A stretch of DNA of 33,161 nucleotides from Flavobacteriaceae bacterium (GTDB lineage Bacteria; Bacteroidota; Bacteroidia; Flavobacteriales; Flavobacteriaceae). The DNA lies in the NCBI GenBank assembly GCA_013215105.1, contig JABSPL010000019.1, positions 1 to 33,161 on the forward strand, read 5' to 3'. The notes beneath the pieces are model-generated. The model did not search any database. It was given only the letters and a program-made list of their open reading frames with translations, and was not told the origin of the DNA. A program made the translations under genes and the position numbers. Shown one piece after another: positions 1-6,449 of this stretch; within the stretch, counting starts at the first letter, position 1; the number at the start of each line of letters is the position of its first letter.

Positions 1-140
1 ATATTTGCAGGTTAAGTATTGTTTTCAACTATGTAAGTTTAATTAATTATCCTTTAATTTACAATAATTAACACTAAAAGCCTAGTTTTTAATTACATAA
101 TAATACTTAAACACTCTTTAATAGTGTGAGTTTGCCCTGA

Positions 141-362
141 CTTATATCCTCTTTTTTTACTTTTTTATTCATAGCATTATTTTACATTTATTTTAAAGAT
201 ACTAATCAACAATTTTTTGATGCTAATTTTAATGCTTCTCAATTAATAACTGAATTAGAGATTTGGGGATATTGGCATTGGGCCAGAGTAATTTTAGAAT
301 TTATAGCTTTAATTTTCTTAATACTAACTTTTAATGTTTTAACAAATAAAAAGATTAAATGA
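141..362 (+). pseudogene. C-terminal remnant of a small two-helix membrane protein (DUF1772-like)
   Basis: An open frame of 73 codons runs from just after an in-frame stop at 138-140 to a TGA at 360-362, with no usable start codon. The translation has a hydrophobic segment at its beginning, then a polar stretch containing TNQQFFDANF, then W-x-HWARVILEF leading into a second hydrophobic helix and a short lysine-rich tail. The pattern of an N/Q-rich loop followed by a W-R motif and a last helix recalls the C-terminal half of DUF1772/anthrone-oxygenase-like membrane proteins, which are normally twice this length. I therefore read it as a 5'-truncated relic. It is followed after 34 bases by another broken gene, in keeping with a decaying region. 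Family assignment is tentative; the absence of a start is directly visible. Confidence 0.45.
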
Positions 363-396
363 TATCATACAAAACAATTTGGAACATCATATAATA

Positions 397-696
397 ATGA
401 AATATTTATGCTTCCTTTTCATAATAACTTTAAGCATCACAACTAATGGGCAAAATATTATTGGACAATGGGAAACCTATGATGACAATACCAAAGAAAA
501 AAAAGCAGTCATTGAAGTTTATCTAACAAATAATCTCTATTTCGCCAAAATAGTTAAAAGTTTTATTGGAGAAAAAAATGACATTTGTGAAACTTGTAAA
601 GGAGCAAAAAAAAACAGGCTCTGTAGGAAATACTGCGATTATCACCTATATTTACTTAGGGGTAATTTTAATAATTATAAGCTTAATTTATTATGA
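397..696 (+). pseudogene. Truncated DUF2147 secreted protein, fused out of frame to foreign sequence
   Basis: The start at 397 gives a clean signal peptide (MKYLCFLFIITLSI, cleavage near TNG/QN). An ATG at 379 is also in frame but would put polar residues ahead of it. The mature part begins GQWETYDDNTKEKKAVIEVY and continues to DICETCKGAKKN, matching the first half of DUF2147, including the paired cysteines. Intact family members run about 140 residues; here homology stops at a run of nine A at 606-614 and the remaining 25 residues look random. In the +1 frame past the A-run lies a different sequence, a hydrophobic helix (YIYLGVILIIISLIYY) ending in TAA at 701-703. This looks like the junction of two genes, not a simple slip, because neither frame restores DUF2147. 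The stop overlaps the next start by four bases. Confidence 0.55.
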
Positions 697-1112
697 AAGA
701 TAATTATAATGTTATTGGTTACGCTATTCTCTTATTTGTTATAATAGGATGTAGTAATGACCATGTTAATTTTAAAAGAGGTACTTTTAAAATTATACTA
801 AAAGATTCTTTAACCACATTTATAGAAAGAAATGAAAACTATCAGATGGAAAGCTCTCTTAATACAGGGAAATCAGAGTTGTTTAAAATTCATTGGATAT
901 CTAATGAAAGATATGTTATTGATGTCATAGACATTAAGAGTCCATTAGATACAATATCCATGATAGTAGATATAGATAGTATATCAGGAAACACATATTA
1001 TCAAACATCTTATTTAAAAGGAATAGATTATAAGTATTCTAGTAAAGTTGTTAAAATAAGTAATAACACAAGTATTTTATTTAAGAACATCATAAAGGGC
1101 AAGCAAAATTAA
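693..1112 (+). CDS. Small lipoprotein of a flavobacterial family often mislabelled DNA topoisomerase IV
   Basis: This 139-residue protein starts with a hydrophobic segment ending in a lipobox (FVIIGC, Cys at about residue 20), so it should be lipid-anchored. The mature part has the order FKRGTFKI, a TTFIERNENYQMES stretch and KIHWISNERYVID. That layout (F-K-x-GTFK, then an ER-N element, then a W-x-s-x-c/r-Y element) matches short Bacteroidota lipoproteins that databases often name DNA topoisomerase IV although they have nothing to do with that enzyme. Function is unknown. The ATG overlaps the stop of the preceding broken gene (ATGA), suggesting translational coupling to whatever gene once stood there. 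No enzymatic motif is visible. Confidence 0.6.
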   Translation: MKDNYNVIGYAILLFVIIGCSNDHVNFKRGTFKIILKDSLTTFIERNENYQMESSLNTGKSELFKIHWISNERYVIDVIDIKSPLDTISMIVDIDSISGNTYYQTSYLKGIDYKYSSKVVKISNNTSILFKNIIKGKQN

Positions 1113-1148
1113 AAACCGCAATAACAACATCACAAAAGCCAAGCACTT

Positions 1149-1592
1149 ATGAAAAAAATAGTAGCTCTAGCAGTTTTTAGTATATTCTATTTAAATAGTT
1201 GTAAAACAACAACAGATATCTATTCTTTAGATGAAGTCAATGTTATTGGGCTTTTTGAAGATGAAAACAAATTTTATCTAGTGTTTTCAGTTAAACAAGA
1301 ATCCGTTTTTTATTGTAGCCGGGCTATGAATAAAAAGAATGATTTTGATAATCAAGTTTCAATTTATTTTGTACGAAGTAGAATAGGTAAATCATCAAAA
1401 GAAAATAAGGTGGATTATAAATCATATTTAGTAAAAAACAACCCAACTTTAATTAAACATTTTGACTTGAATCCCTATTTTAATTATATAAAATTTGATA
1501 CCCCTTTTAAAGAAATCCATATTAGCGATGAAGAGTCTACTAAAAAAGAATCAATAGAGATAAAAGAGGTTAAAGAACTTATAAAAGAATAA
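1149..1592 (+). CDS. Hypothetical lipoprotein
   Basis: A 147-residue protein with an N-terminal signal MKKIVALAVFSIFYLNSC, whose last four residues form a plausible lipobox with Cys18. The mature part is a mix of beta-prone segments (FEDENKFYLVFSVKQ, VSIYFVRSR) and a highly charged, probably helical C-terminus rich in Glu and Lys (SIEIKEVKELIKE). I do not recognise a family. It sits 36 bases after the preceding lipoprotein and two bases before the next small membrane protein, so these genes are probably co-transcribed. Its position in a run of tiny secreted and membrane proteins beside an RHS remnant makes an immunity or accessory role possible, but nothing in the sequence proves it. Confidence 0.5.
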   Translation: MKKIVALAVFSIFYLNSCKTTTDIYSLDEVNVIGLFEDENKFYLVFSVKQESVFYCSRAMNKKNDFDNQVSIYFVRSRIGKSSKENKVDYKSYLVKNNPTLIKHFDLNPYFNYIKFDTPFKEIHISDEESTKKESIEIKEVKELIKE

Positions 1593-1594
1593 TT

Positions 1595-1804
1595 ATGAAT
1601 TACAGATACTTAATATACTCTATACTACTTTTAATAGGTGCTATATTGTTTTATTTTTTAAATAAAGACTGGAAGAAACACATGAATAAAAATAAAGAAG
1701 GATGGTATTGGCCAAGTGTACGTCTTGATAATATCAAGCAATGGATAGGAATAATAATGCTTGTAATTTGGTCAATAATTTTATTTTTTAAATCATTTTT
1801 ATAA
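1595..1804 (+). CDS. Small two-helix membrane protein
   Basis: A 69-residue protein made of two transmembrane helices (about residues 4-23 and 49-68) joined by a basic, tryptophan-containing loop (DWKKHMNKNKEGWYWPSV). The start codon lies two bases after the preceding stop and the stop is two bases before the next start, so the gene is part of a tightly packed run. Size and hairpin topology resemble small inner-membrane immunity proteins such as the Imm17 group (two helices around a W-containing loop), but similarity is only of shape. I cannot name a family with confidence. Confidence 0.5.
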   Translation: MNYRYLIYSILLLIGAILFYFLNKDWKKHMNKNKEGWYWPSVRLDNIKQWIGIIMLVIWSIILFFKSFL

Positions 1805-1806
1805 TT

Positions 1807-1983
1807 ATGATATCAGAATATATAAGTGAATATTTAACTCCTTTTTTATTAATACTCACAGGAGTTTACTTGAAGTTTACAAAGAGTAATTACGACTTTG
1901 GAAAGTATAAGAAGAGGTGGTATGTGTTTTTATTGTTGGGTTTAGGACTATTATCTCTTAAGATAATAAAGCTTTACACATAA
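1807..1983 (+). CDS. Tiny two-helix membrane protein
   Basis: A 58-codon gene read directly from the sequence: ATG at 1807, TAA at 1981-1983. The product has a short amphipathic start (MISEYISEYL), a first helix (PFLLILTGVYL), a basic loop (FTKSNYDFGKYKKRW) and a second helix (YVFLLLGLGLLSLKII). It follows the previous gene by two bases and has the same architecture of two helices around a positively charged aromatic loop, so the pair may be diverged duplicates or functionally linked. An Imm17-like immunity role is conceivable given the nearby RHS remnant. This is inference from topology and context only. Confidence 0.4.
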   Translation: MISEYISEYLTPFLLILTGVYLKFTKSNYDFGKYKKRWYVFLLLGLGLLSLKIIKLYT

Positions 1984-2020
1984 GTAAATTCTTATTATAA
2001 AAACGGTAAAAGAAATAAAA

Positions 2021-2386
2021 ATGGAAACTACGAAGATAGTATTAAGGTATTCAGATGTGAGTTTTAAGGATTTAGAAGTAATTCTTAAGGATAAGAGCTG
2101 GACTATATTTGATGATTTTGAAGCTGAACCTATTAATGGAGGGTTTACAAGTAGATTTGGAAACTTATATTGGTATTTGCAATACCATATACTAAGAGAT
2201 GGTGGTATAGATGTAGAATTTGAAGATTTACTAATCCTGTTAAACGAAAAGAATATATCATTTAATTGGATTAATTTGTCTTCTAAAGATTCAAATATAA
2301 CTATTAGATTAATAGATGGTATAAATTGGAAAATTGAATTTGACGATAAATTAAGTATAGAGTTATTGTTAAAAATAAAACCCTGA
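2021..2386 (+). CDS. Hypothetical acidic cytosolic protein, possible immunity protein
   Basis: A 121-residue protein with no signal peptide or membrane segment, acidic overall, with alternating short strands and helices (IVLRYSDVSFKDLEVILKD, then WTIFDDFEAEP, then a GGIDVEFEDLLILLNEK helix). No catalytic motif is visible and I do not recognise the family. Small acidic soluble proteins placed next to RHS cores are frequently immunity proteins that bind a basic toxin domain. Here the stop codon is only 20 bases before RHS-core remnants, which fits that idea but does not establish it. The gene is intact and co-directional with the small genes upstream. Confidence 0.45.
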   Translation: METTKIVLRYSDVSFKDLEVILKDKSWTIFDDFEAEPINGGFTSRFGNLYWYLQYHILRDGGIDVEFEDLLILLNEKNISFNWINLSSKDSNITIRLIDGINWKIEFDDKLSIELLLKIKP

Positions 2387-2405
2387 TTTATGGAACAATA
2401 CTCAT

Positions 2406-2473
2406 ATAACTTATGCCGATACCAACGGCAACGAAACTATTACCCATTTGGTTTAGAACATAAGGGTTGCAAT
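2406..2473 (+). pseudogene. RHS repeat-associated core remnant
   Basis: Two frames carry pieces of the RHS core consensus. The first frame (2406-2435) reads ITYADTNGNE and the next frame (2435-2473) reads NYYPFGLEHKGCN. Bacteroidota RHS proteins have these in one line, a Y-x-D-x-NG segment followed within a few residues by NYYPFGL-HKGYN just before the variable toxin tip. Here the spacer is lost and the frames no longer match, so this is a scar of a once much longer gene (usually over 1,000 residues). Nothing of the repeats remains upstream. Confidence 0.6.
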
Positions 2474-2478
2474 ACTAA

Positions 2479-2643
2479 CAAAAGAGATGTAAAAAACAAT
2501 ATATAATAGAAGTAAAAGGAGATACTTTTAAATATATATATATTAGTGACTGGATAGATGGAGCTTGGGTTAAATCAGATTTTAAATTTGATGATGACTC
2601 TATTTATATTAAGGTTGATAAGGGTCGTATAAAGAACAAATAA
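2479..2643 (+). pseudogene. Start-less ORF fragment after the RHS scar
   Basis: An open frame of 54 codons without a start codon, bounded by stops at 2476-2478 and 2641-2643. The translation (KKQYIIEVKGDTFKYIYIS, then DWIDGAWVKSDFKFDDDS) looks like real protein with a coherent beta pattern and an acidic bias. It could be the C-terminal end of a small secreted or immunity protein left behind when the RHS locus was rearranged. No family recognised. Confidence 0.3.
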
Positions 2644-2770
2644 TTACTTATATTCAAATGCTAGTGCAAGTTTTTTTAAGGAAAAAAAAGTAATTTTTAG
2701 GTTCTCCCTAAGATTTAGTGGGTAACTGGTTTTTTGTTACTTTAGCAGTCCCTAAATTACGCCTAAAATT

Positions 2771-3151
2771 ATGATGCAAAATATTTTTGAACAAGCTTTA
2801 AATTTACAAGAACCTTGGTATATTAAAACCTTGGATTTTGATTATTATAAAAAGAAATTAACAATTGAAATTGATTTTAGGAAAGGTTCAAAGTTTGATT
2901 ATTTACTTGAAAACGGAGAAATAAAACAAGGAACTGTTCATGATACTGTTAATAAAAAATGGAAGCACTTGAATTTTTTTGAACATGAATGTGTACTAAA
3001 AGCTAGGATTCCTAGAGTTAGAAAGCAAGATAATAAAGTAGAGGTTATTAAAACCCCATGGGAAGGTAAAATGTATAATAAAGCATTACAGGAAAAAGTT
3101 CCTACACTAAACTTAAAATGGGATATGAATCATATTCGAAAAACTAATTAA
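2771..3151 (+). pseudogene. Truncated ISL3-family transposase
   Basis: The first ~95 residues follow the N-terminus of ISL3 transposases closely: NIFEQALNLQEPWYIKTLDF, then an I-DFRKGSKF element, then HDTVNKKWKHLNFFEHEC, then RIPRVR and a TPWEGK element. This is the zinc-binding/helix-turn-helix head; the cysteines of the zinc motif appear to be lost. Full-length enzymes are about 400 residues with a DDE domain; here the frame ends after 126 residues and the last ~25 do not match. The catalytic part is missing entirely, so the element cannot move by itself. The gene sits on a ~130 bp leader (2640-2770) that may hold one terminal end of the element. Confidence 0.7.
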
Positions 3152-3162
3152 AATCATAAAAG

Positions 3163-3612
3163 ATGACACGAAAAATAGTAATGTTCTTTTTAATTATATT
3201 TATGATATCTTGCCAGGATAATAAATGGAGAAACGTTGAAGTTATATCCCCTGATAATTTAGATACTTTAAGTATAAAAACGATTGGAAATAAAAGATAT
3301 ATTTTTAACGGAACTTATGATAATATACCTAAAGAGCATGCTCTTCTGGACATTTCAGATGTTACAGAGCTAGGAGATGAAATAGGCGTTTGCTGGAATA
3401 AAGATGGGTATAAATGGAAATTCATTAGTTTCTATTCTGAATTTGAATATAACAAACTAGACAGTACAAAATTTTATATTCAGAACAGAATAAAAATTGA
3501 TAATAGGGGAATTCCTAACAACAAAGAGTACTTTAAAGAAGGTTGTGTTGTTATTTACTTGAGAGGAAACATTATTAGACCTCAAAATGGAGCTAAATTG
3601 ATATATAAATAA
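3163..3612 (+). CDS. Hypothetical lipoprotein
   Basis: A 149-residue protein beginning with a signal peptide and lipobox (MFFLIIFMISC, Cys at about residue 17). The mature domain is beta-rich: WRNVEVISPDNLDTLSIKT, a RYIFNGTYDN element and a C-terminal GCVVIYLRGNIIRP strand. I do not recognise it. It begins 11 bases after the truncated transposase frame, so the insertion may have separated it from its original upstream neighbours (the lipoproteins at 0.7-1.6 kb). It is the last gene before the strand switch into the aldehyde dehydrogenase. Confidence 0.5.
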   Translation: MTRKIVMFFLIIFMISCQDNKWRNVEVISPDNLDTLSIKTIGNKRYIFNGTYDNIPKEHALLDISDVTELGDEIGVCWNKDGYKWKFISFYSEFEYNKLDSTKFYIQNRIKIDNRGIPNNKEYFKEGCVVIYLRGNIIRPQNGAKLIYK

Positions 3613-3960
3613 TGAGATAATAGAAGATATTTATTATCAGGCAAATGGCCTATTAGAAAGAAACTGCCTTCAAAAAATACTCGTAGTATTTCATTGCTAA
3701 AAATCGTAAGAAAAATAGGTGTTTGAGAAGGAACGACGAGTTTTGTTTACTCACTCCTTTATTATTTTATGGGTATTTATGAATCTCATAAAATCGATTT
3801 GTTTTTTCAGCTGGTGGAAAAAAGTAAAAGAAGGTTTGATATAAACTAAAGTTCTTTTCATACAAAAAAGAATTAGGGATAGAAGCTAAATCCTTTTTAT
3901 GGTTATATCATTACCAATCAAGGATTTTAGCCAACAATAAAACCATCTAATTATTAATAT
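3613..3960. other. Intergenic stretch with imperfect hairpins, no gene found
   Basis: No convincing coding frame on either strand. Two imperfect inverted repeats are visible: one around 3847-3882 (CTAAAGTTCTTTT against AAAAGAATTAG) and a better one with arms 3885-3895 (GCTAAATCCTT) and 3920-3931 (AAGGATTTTAGC). The second may end transcription arriving from the + strand lipoprotein, although it lacks a clear T-run. The block at about 3670-3760 resembles non-coding debris of a mobile element but I cannot name it. Confidence 0.3.
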
Positions 3961-3993
3961 AAAAAAAATGGAGAACTACAAAGTCCCCCATTT
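3961..3993 (-). terminator. Intrinsic terminator of the aldehyde dehydrogenase gene
   Basis: On the - strand a 12-bp stem (arms 3982-3993 and 3966-3977, complete if two G-U pairs are allowed) closes a four-base loop and is followed by a run of T. It lies 28 bases past the stop codon of the dehydrogenase gene. Confidence 0.8.
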
Positions 3994-4021
3994 CTATAAT
4001 CTATAATTTCAATTTAAATCT

Positions 4022-5557
4022 CTAAAAAAACCCTAATTTATCTTTATTATGAGAAATAAGAATATTCTTATTCTGACGATAGTAACTCAACATCATCTTA
4101 TGTGTTTCTCTACCAAAACCAGAGCCTTTATAACCACCAAAGGGAGCGTGAGCCGAATAATCGTGATAACAATTGACCCAAACACGACCAGCTTCAATGG
4201 CACGAGGGATAGTATATTGCTGATGCGCATCTCTGGTCCAAACACCGGCTCCTAGCCCGTATGGAGTGTCGTTAGCTATTTCTATAGCCTCCTGATCGGT
4301 CTTAAATGTGGTTACACAAGCCACCGGTCCGAAGATCTCTTCCTGAAATATTCGCATTTTGTTATGCCCTTTGAATATGGTTGGTTCTATATAATATCCT
4401 CCTTTTGCCTCTCCTCCTATATCTAAAGCGCTACCTCCTACCAACACCTCTGCTCCTTCTTCTACTCCTATTTTTAAGTATTTTTTTATTTTTTCGTATT
4501 GCTCCTCAGACGACTGAGAACCCATCATAGTTTTATCATTTAACGGATGTCCGCATATTATAGCCTTAGTTCGTTCTATTATTAATTTTATAAACTTCGG
4601 ATAAATATCTTCGTGAATAAGTATCCTAGAGGGGCTAGTACAAACCTCTCCTTGATTGAAAGCGAACATCAAAGCTCCTTCTACGGCTTTGTCCAAAAAC
4701 TCATCATCGGCATCCATTACCGATTTCAAAAATATATTAGGAGACTTCCCTCCTAGTTCCATAGTTACTGGCTTCAAGGTTTCCGCAGCATATTTCATTA
4801 CCAATTTACCTGTAGAAGTTTCTCCTGTAAAAGACACTTTTTGTATTCTTGGCGACTTTGCTAGCGGCTGACCAGCTTCTATTCCAAACCCGTTTATTAC
4901 GTTTATAACTCCTTTGGGAACTATGTCTTTTATTAGGTCCATCAGTACCATTATAGAAGTTGGCGTTTGTTCTGCTGGTTTCAATATAGTACAACAACCC
5001 GCTGCTATTGCTGGTGCTATTTTCCATGTAGCCATCAGCAGAGGAAAGTTCCAAGGGATTATCTGCCCTACGACTCCTATTGGCTCGTGAATATTGACCG
5101 ACAAAGTGCCTGAATTAAGTTCTGTAGCAGTACCTTCTTCACCTCTTATAACTCCTGCAAAATATCTGAAATGATCTACTACCAAAGGCAAATCGGCATT
5201 AAGAGTCTCTCTTATTGCTTTTCCGTTTTCTACAGTTTCTACTTGAGCCAAATATTCCAGATTTTCTTCTATCTTATCTGCAATTTTTAGCAAAACGGCA
5301 CTTCTTTCGGTAACCGAGGTTTTGGACCAAGTCTTAAAAGCAAACTGGGCTGCATCTATAGCTTTTTCTACATCTTTTTCATTGGAACGAGCCACCTTAG
5401 ATATGAATGAACCATCCATAGGTGACAGATTATCAAAATAAATTCCAGACAAGGGTTTTACCCATTCCCCTCCTATAAAATTCTCATATTGAGAGTTTAT
5501 TTTAGGCCTTGACACTGTAGAATTAGTTACTACTTGCTTTTTATCTAATGTTTCCAT
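4022..5557 (-). CDS. NAD(P)-dependent aldehyde dehydrogenase (AldB/ExaC type)
   Basis: A 511-residue aldehyde dehydrogenase that should oxidise short-chain aldehydes such as acetaldehyde to the acid using NAD(P)+ in the cytoplasm. Visible signatures are the IIPWNFP element with catalytic Asn170, the cofactor Lys193 (ILKPAEQTP), VSFTGET at 242-247, the general base Glu267 in MELGGKSPN, and the nucleophile Cys306 in NQGEVCTSPSR. The QGEVC context, the length and the C-terminal ending (YRQNKNILISHNKDKLGFF) match the AldB/ExaC acetaldehyde dehydrogenase branch instead of betaine-aldehyde enzymes. It is monocistronic: the next gene upstream is about 400 bases away and a strong terminator follows. 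A large palindrome lies about 100-135 bases upstream of its start and is a candidate operator. Substrate is inferred from subfamily only. Confidence 0.93.
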   Translation of the reverse strand: METLDKKQVVTNSTVSRPKINSQYENFIGGEWVKPLSGIYFDNLSPMDGSFISKVARSNEKDVEKAIDAAQFAFKTWSKTSVTERSAVLLKIADKIEENLEYLAQVETVENGKAIRETLNADLPLVVDHFRYFAGVIRGEEGTATELNSGTLSVNIHEPIGVVGQIIPWNFPLLMATWKIAPAIAAGCCTILKPAEQTPTSIMVLMDLIKDIVPKGVINVINGFGIEAGQPLAKSPRIQKVSFTGETSTGKLVMKYAAETLKPVTMELGGKSPNIFLKSVMDADDEFLDKAVEGALMFAFNQGEVCTSPSRILIHEDIYPKFIKLIIERTKAIICGHPLNDKTMMGSQSSEEQYEKIKKYLKIGVEEGAEVLVGGSALDIGGEAKGGYYIEPTIFKGHNKMRIFQEEIFGPVACVTTFKTDQEAIEIANDTPYGLGAGVWTRDAHQQYTIPRAIEAGRVWVNCYHDYSAHAPFGGYKGSGFGRETHKMMLSYYRQNKNILISHNKDKLGFF

Positions 5558-5951
5558 CTTTTTACAATTTAAATAATTATTTTATTCTTCGAAGTTAGCA
5601 ATATTACTGTAATAACAAGCATTTTAAACGTATAAATCTAATTAAAATTATAACTAACCAGTTAATTTGTACTTATAAGTTACAAATTAACTAGCGAAAG
5701 ATTGGGTATTAGTATTTATTCATATCTTATATTTACAAAATAAATTCACAACCATTTATCGACTATAAGTTTTTATATTGTAGTTGAAATTTGTTTTTAT
5801 TATCCGTAGTAGTATTGTTTTTGATGATATTCTCAGAAACGTAATACCATAAAATTAGGACGTTAATTCGCAGAGGATTCCCTTCTTATTAACAACATAC
5901 ACAATGCGTTATTAATAAGACTATTACACTAGTTCCAAAAACAATCTCTAT
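5558..5951. other. Long intergenic region between the dehydrogenase and GNAT genes
   Basis: Apart from the palindrome at 5660-5692, the only structure is a weak inverted repeat around 5887-5921 (CTTATTAA against TTAATAAG), 30 bases past the acetyltransferase stop, which may help end that transcript. No coding frame or RNA gene was recognised. I cannot place the dehydrogenase promoter: no perfect TAnnTTTG box stands out before it. Confidence 0.35.
5660..5692. promoter_or_regulatory. 33-bp near-perfect palindrome upstream of the aldehyde dehydrogenase
   Basis: Arms 5660-5671 (AGTTAATTTGTA) and 5681-5692 (TACAAATTAACT) are perfectly complementary, and the nine bases between them (CTTATAAGT) contain a further palindrome, so the whole 33 bp has dyad symmetry broken by one extra base. 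No T-run follows on either strand, which argues against a terminator. Its place, roughly 103-135 bases before the dehydrogenase start, suggests a binding site for a dimeric or tetrameric regulator. No regulator gene is adjacent. Confidence 0.45.
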
Positions 5952-6392
5952 CTAATAAAACTCGTTATCATCTCTTATAATTTTCAAAAAATGAAAACCT
6001 AAGATATTATAACCTTCATTATAATAAAATTTATGCGATTTGGGGTTCGAAACATAAGTATTTAACTCTAAGGCTTCATAACCATCTTTTTTTATACTTT
6101 TTTCTATCCAAGAAAACAATTTACTTCCTAAACCTTGCGATCTATATGCAGGGTCTATTATTACATGATCTGGTTCTGCCGATCGACCTATATAATGCCT
6201 AGTCATAAACCAAAGACCACATATGCCTATCAGTTTTTCATCATCGTACATACCTACACATTTGTAATTTGGGTTTTCAGACATTTCTAAAACTCTTTGT
6301 TCTAAAATATCCTTAGGTGTTTTAGTATTTATGATCTGCATTAGTGGCATTATACTAAGTATATCTTGTTTTGGTATATATCGTATTTTCAT
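5952..6392 (-). CDS. GNAT-family N-acetyltransferase
   Basis: A 146-residue protein with the GNAT fold signatures: an N-terminal alpha1-alpha2 region, the beta4 strand DHVIIDPAYR, and the acetyl-CoA pyrophosphate-binding motif RSQGLG at 84-89 followed by a helix (SKLFSWIEKSIKKDG), then motif B (LELNTYVSNPKSHKFYYNEGY), where N-x-x-S/A-H-x-FY-x-x-x-GF/Y is typical. The acceptor is unknown; proteins of this shape act on small amines, amino acids or antibiotics. It starts 57 bases after the E2 gene stop, beyond a strong terminator, so it probably has its own promoter. Confidence 0.85.
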   Translation of the reverse strand: MKIRYIPKQDILSIMPLMQIINTKTPKDILEQRVLEMSENPNYKCVGMYDDEKLIGICGLWFMTRHYIGRSAEPDHVIIDPAYRSQGLGSKLFSWIEKSIKKDGYEALELNTYVSNPKSHKFYYNEGYNILGFHFLKIIRDDNEFY

Positions 6393-6401
6393 ATTTATTA
6401 C

Positions 6402-6437
6402 AAAAAAAAATCACAAAACTAATGCTTTGTGATTTTT
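6402..6437 (-). terminator. Intrinsic terminator of the E2 gene
   Basis: Perfect 12-bp stem (6406-6417 against 6426-6437, AAAAATCACAAA / TTTGTGATTTTT) with an eight-base loop, followed on the - strand by a run of T. It lies about 12 bases beyond the E2 stop codon and separates it from the GNAT gene. Confidence 0.85.
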
Positions 6438-6449
6438 ATAATTAATGGT

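Noticed and set aside
1-140. Possible RNA gene or attachment site at the window start
   Set aside because: Only a weak five-base inverted repeat (ACACT/AGTGT) is visible; no tRNA-like cloverleaf or flanking direct repeats.
604-703. Programmed frameshift at the A9 run of the DUF2147 fragment
   Set aside because: Shifting frame does not restore the DUF2147 domain, so gene fusion or decay explains it better; kept only as a remote possibility.
4049-5054. Open frames on both strands overlapping the aldehyde dehydrogenase gene
   Set aside because: They are shadows of a full-length, clearly homologous enzyme; no start context or family resemblance of their own.
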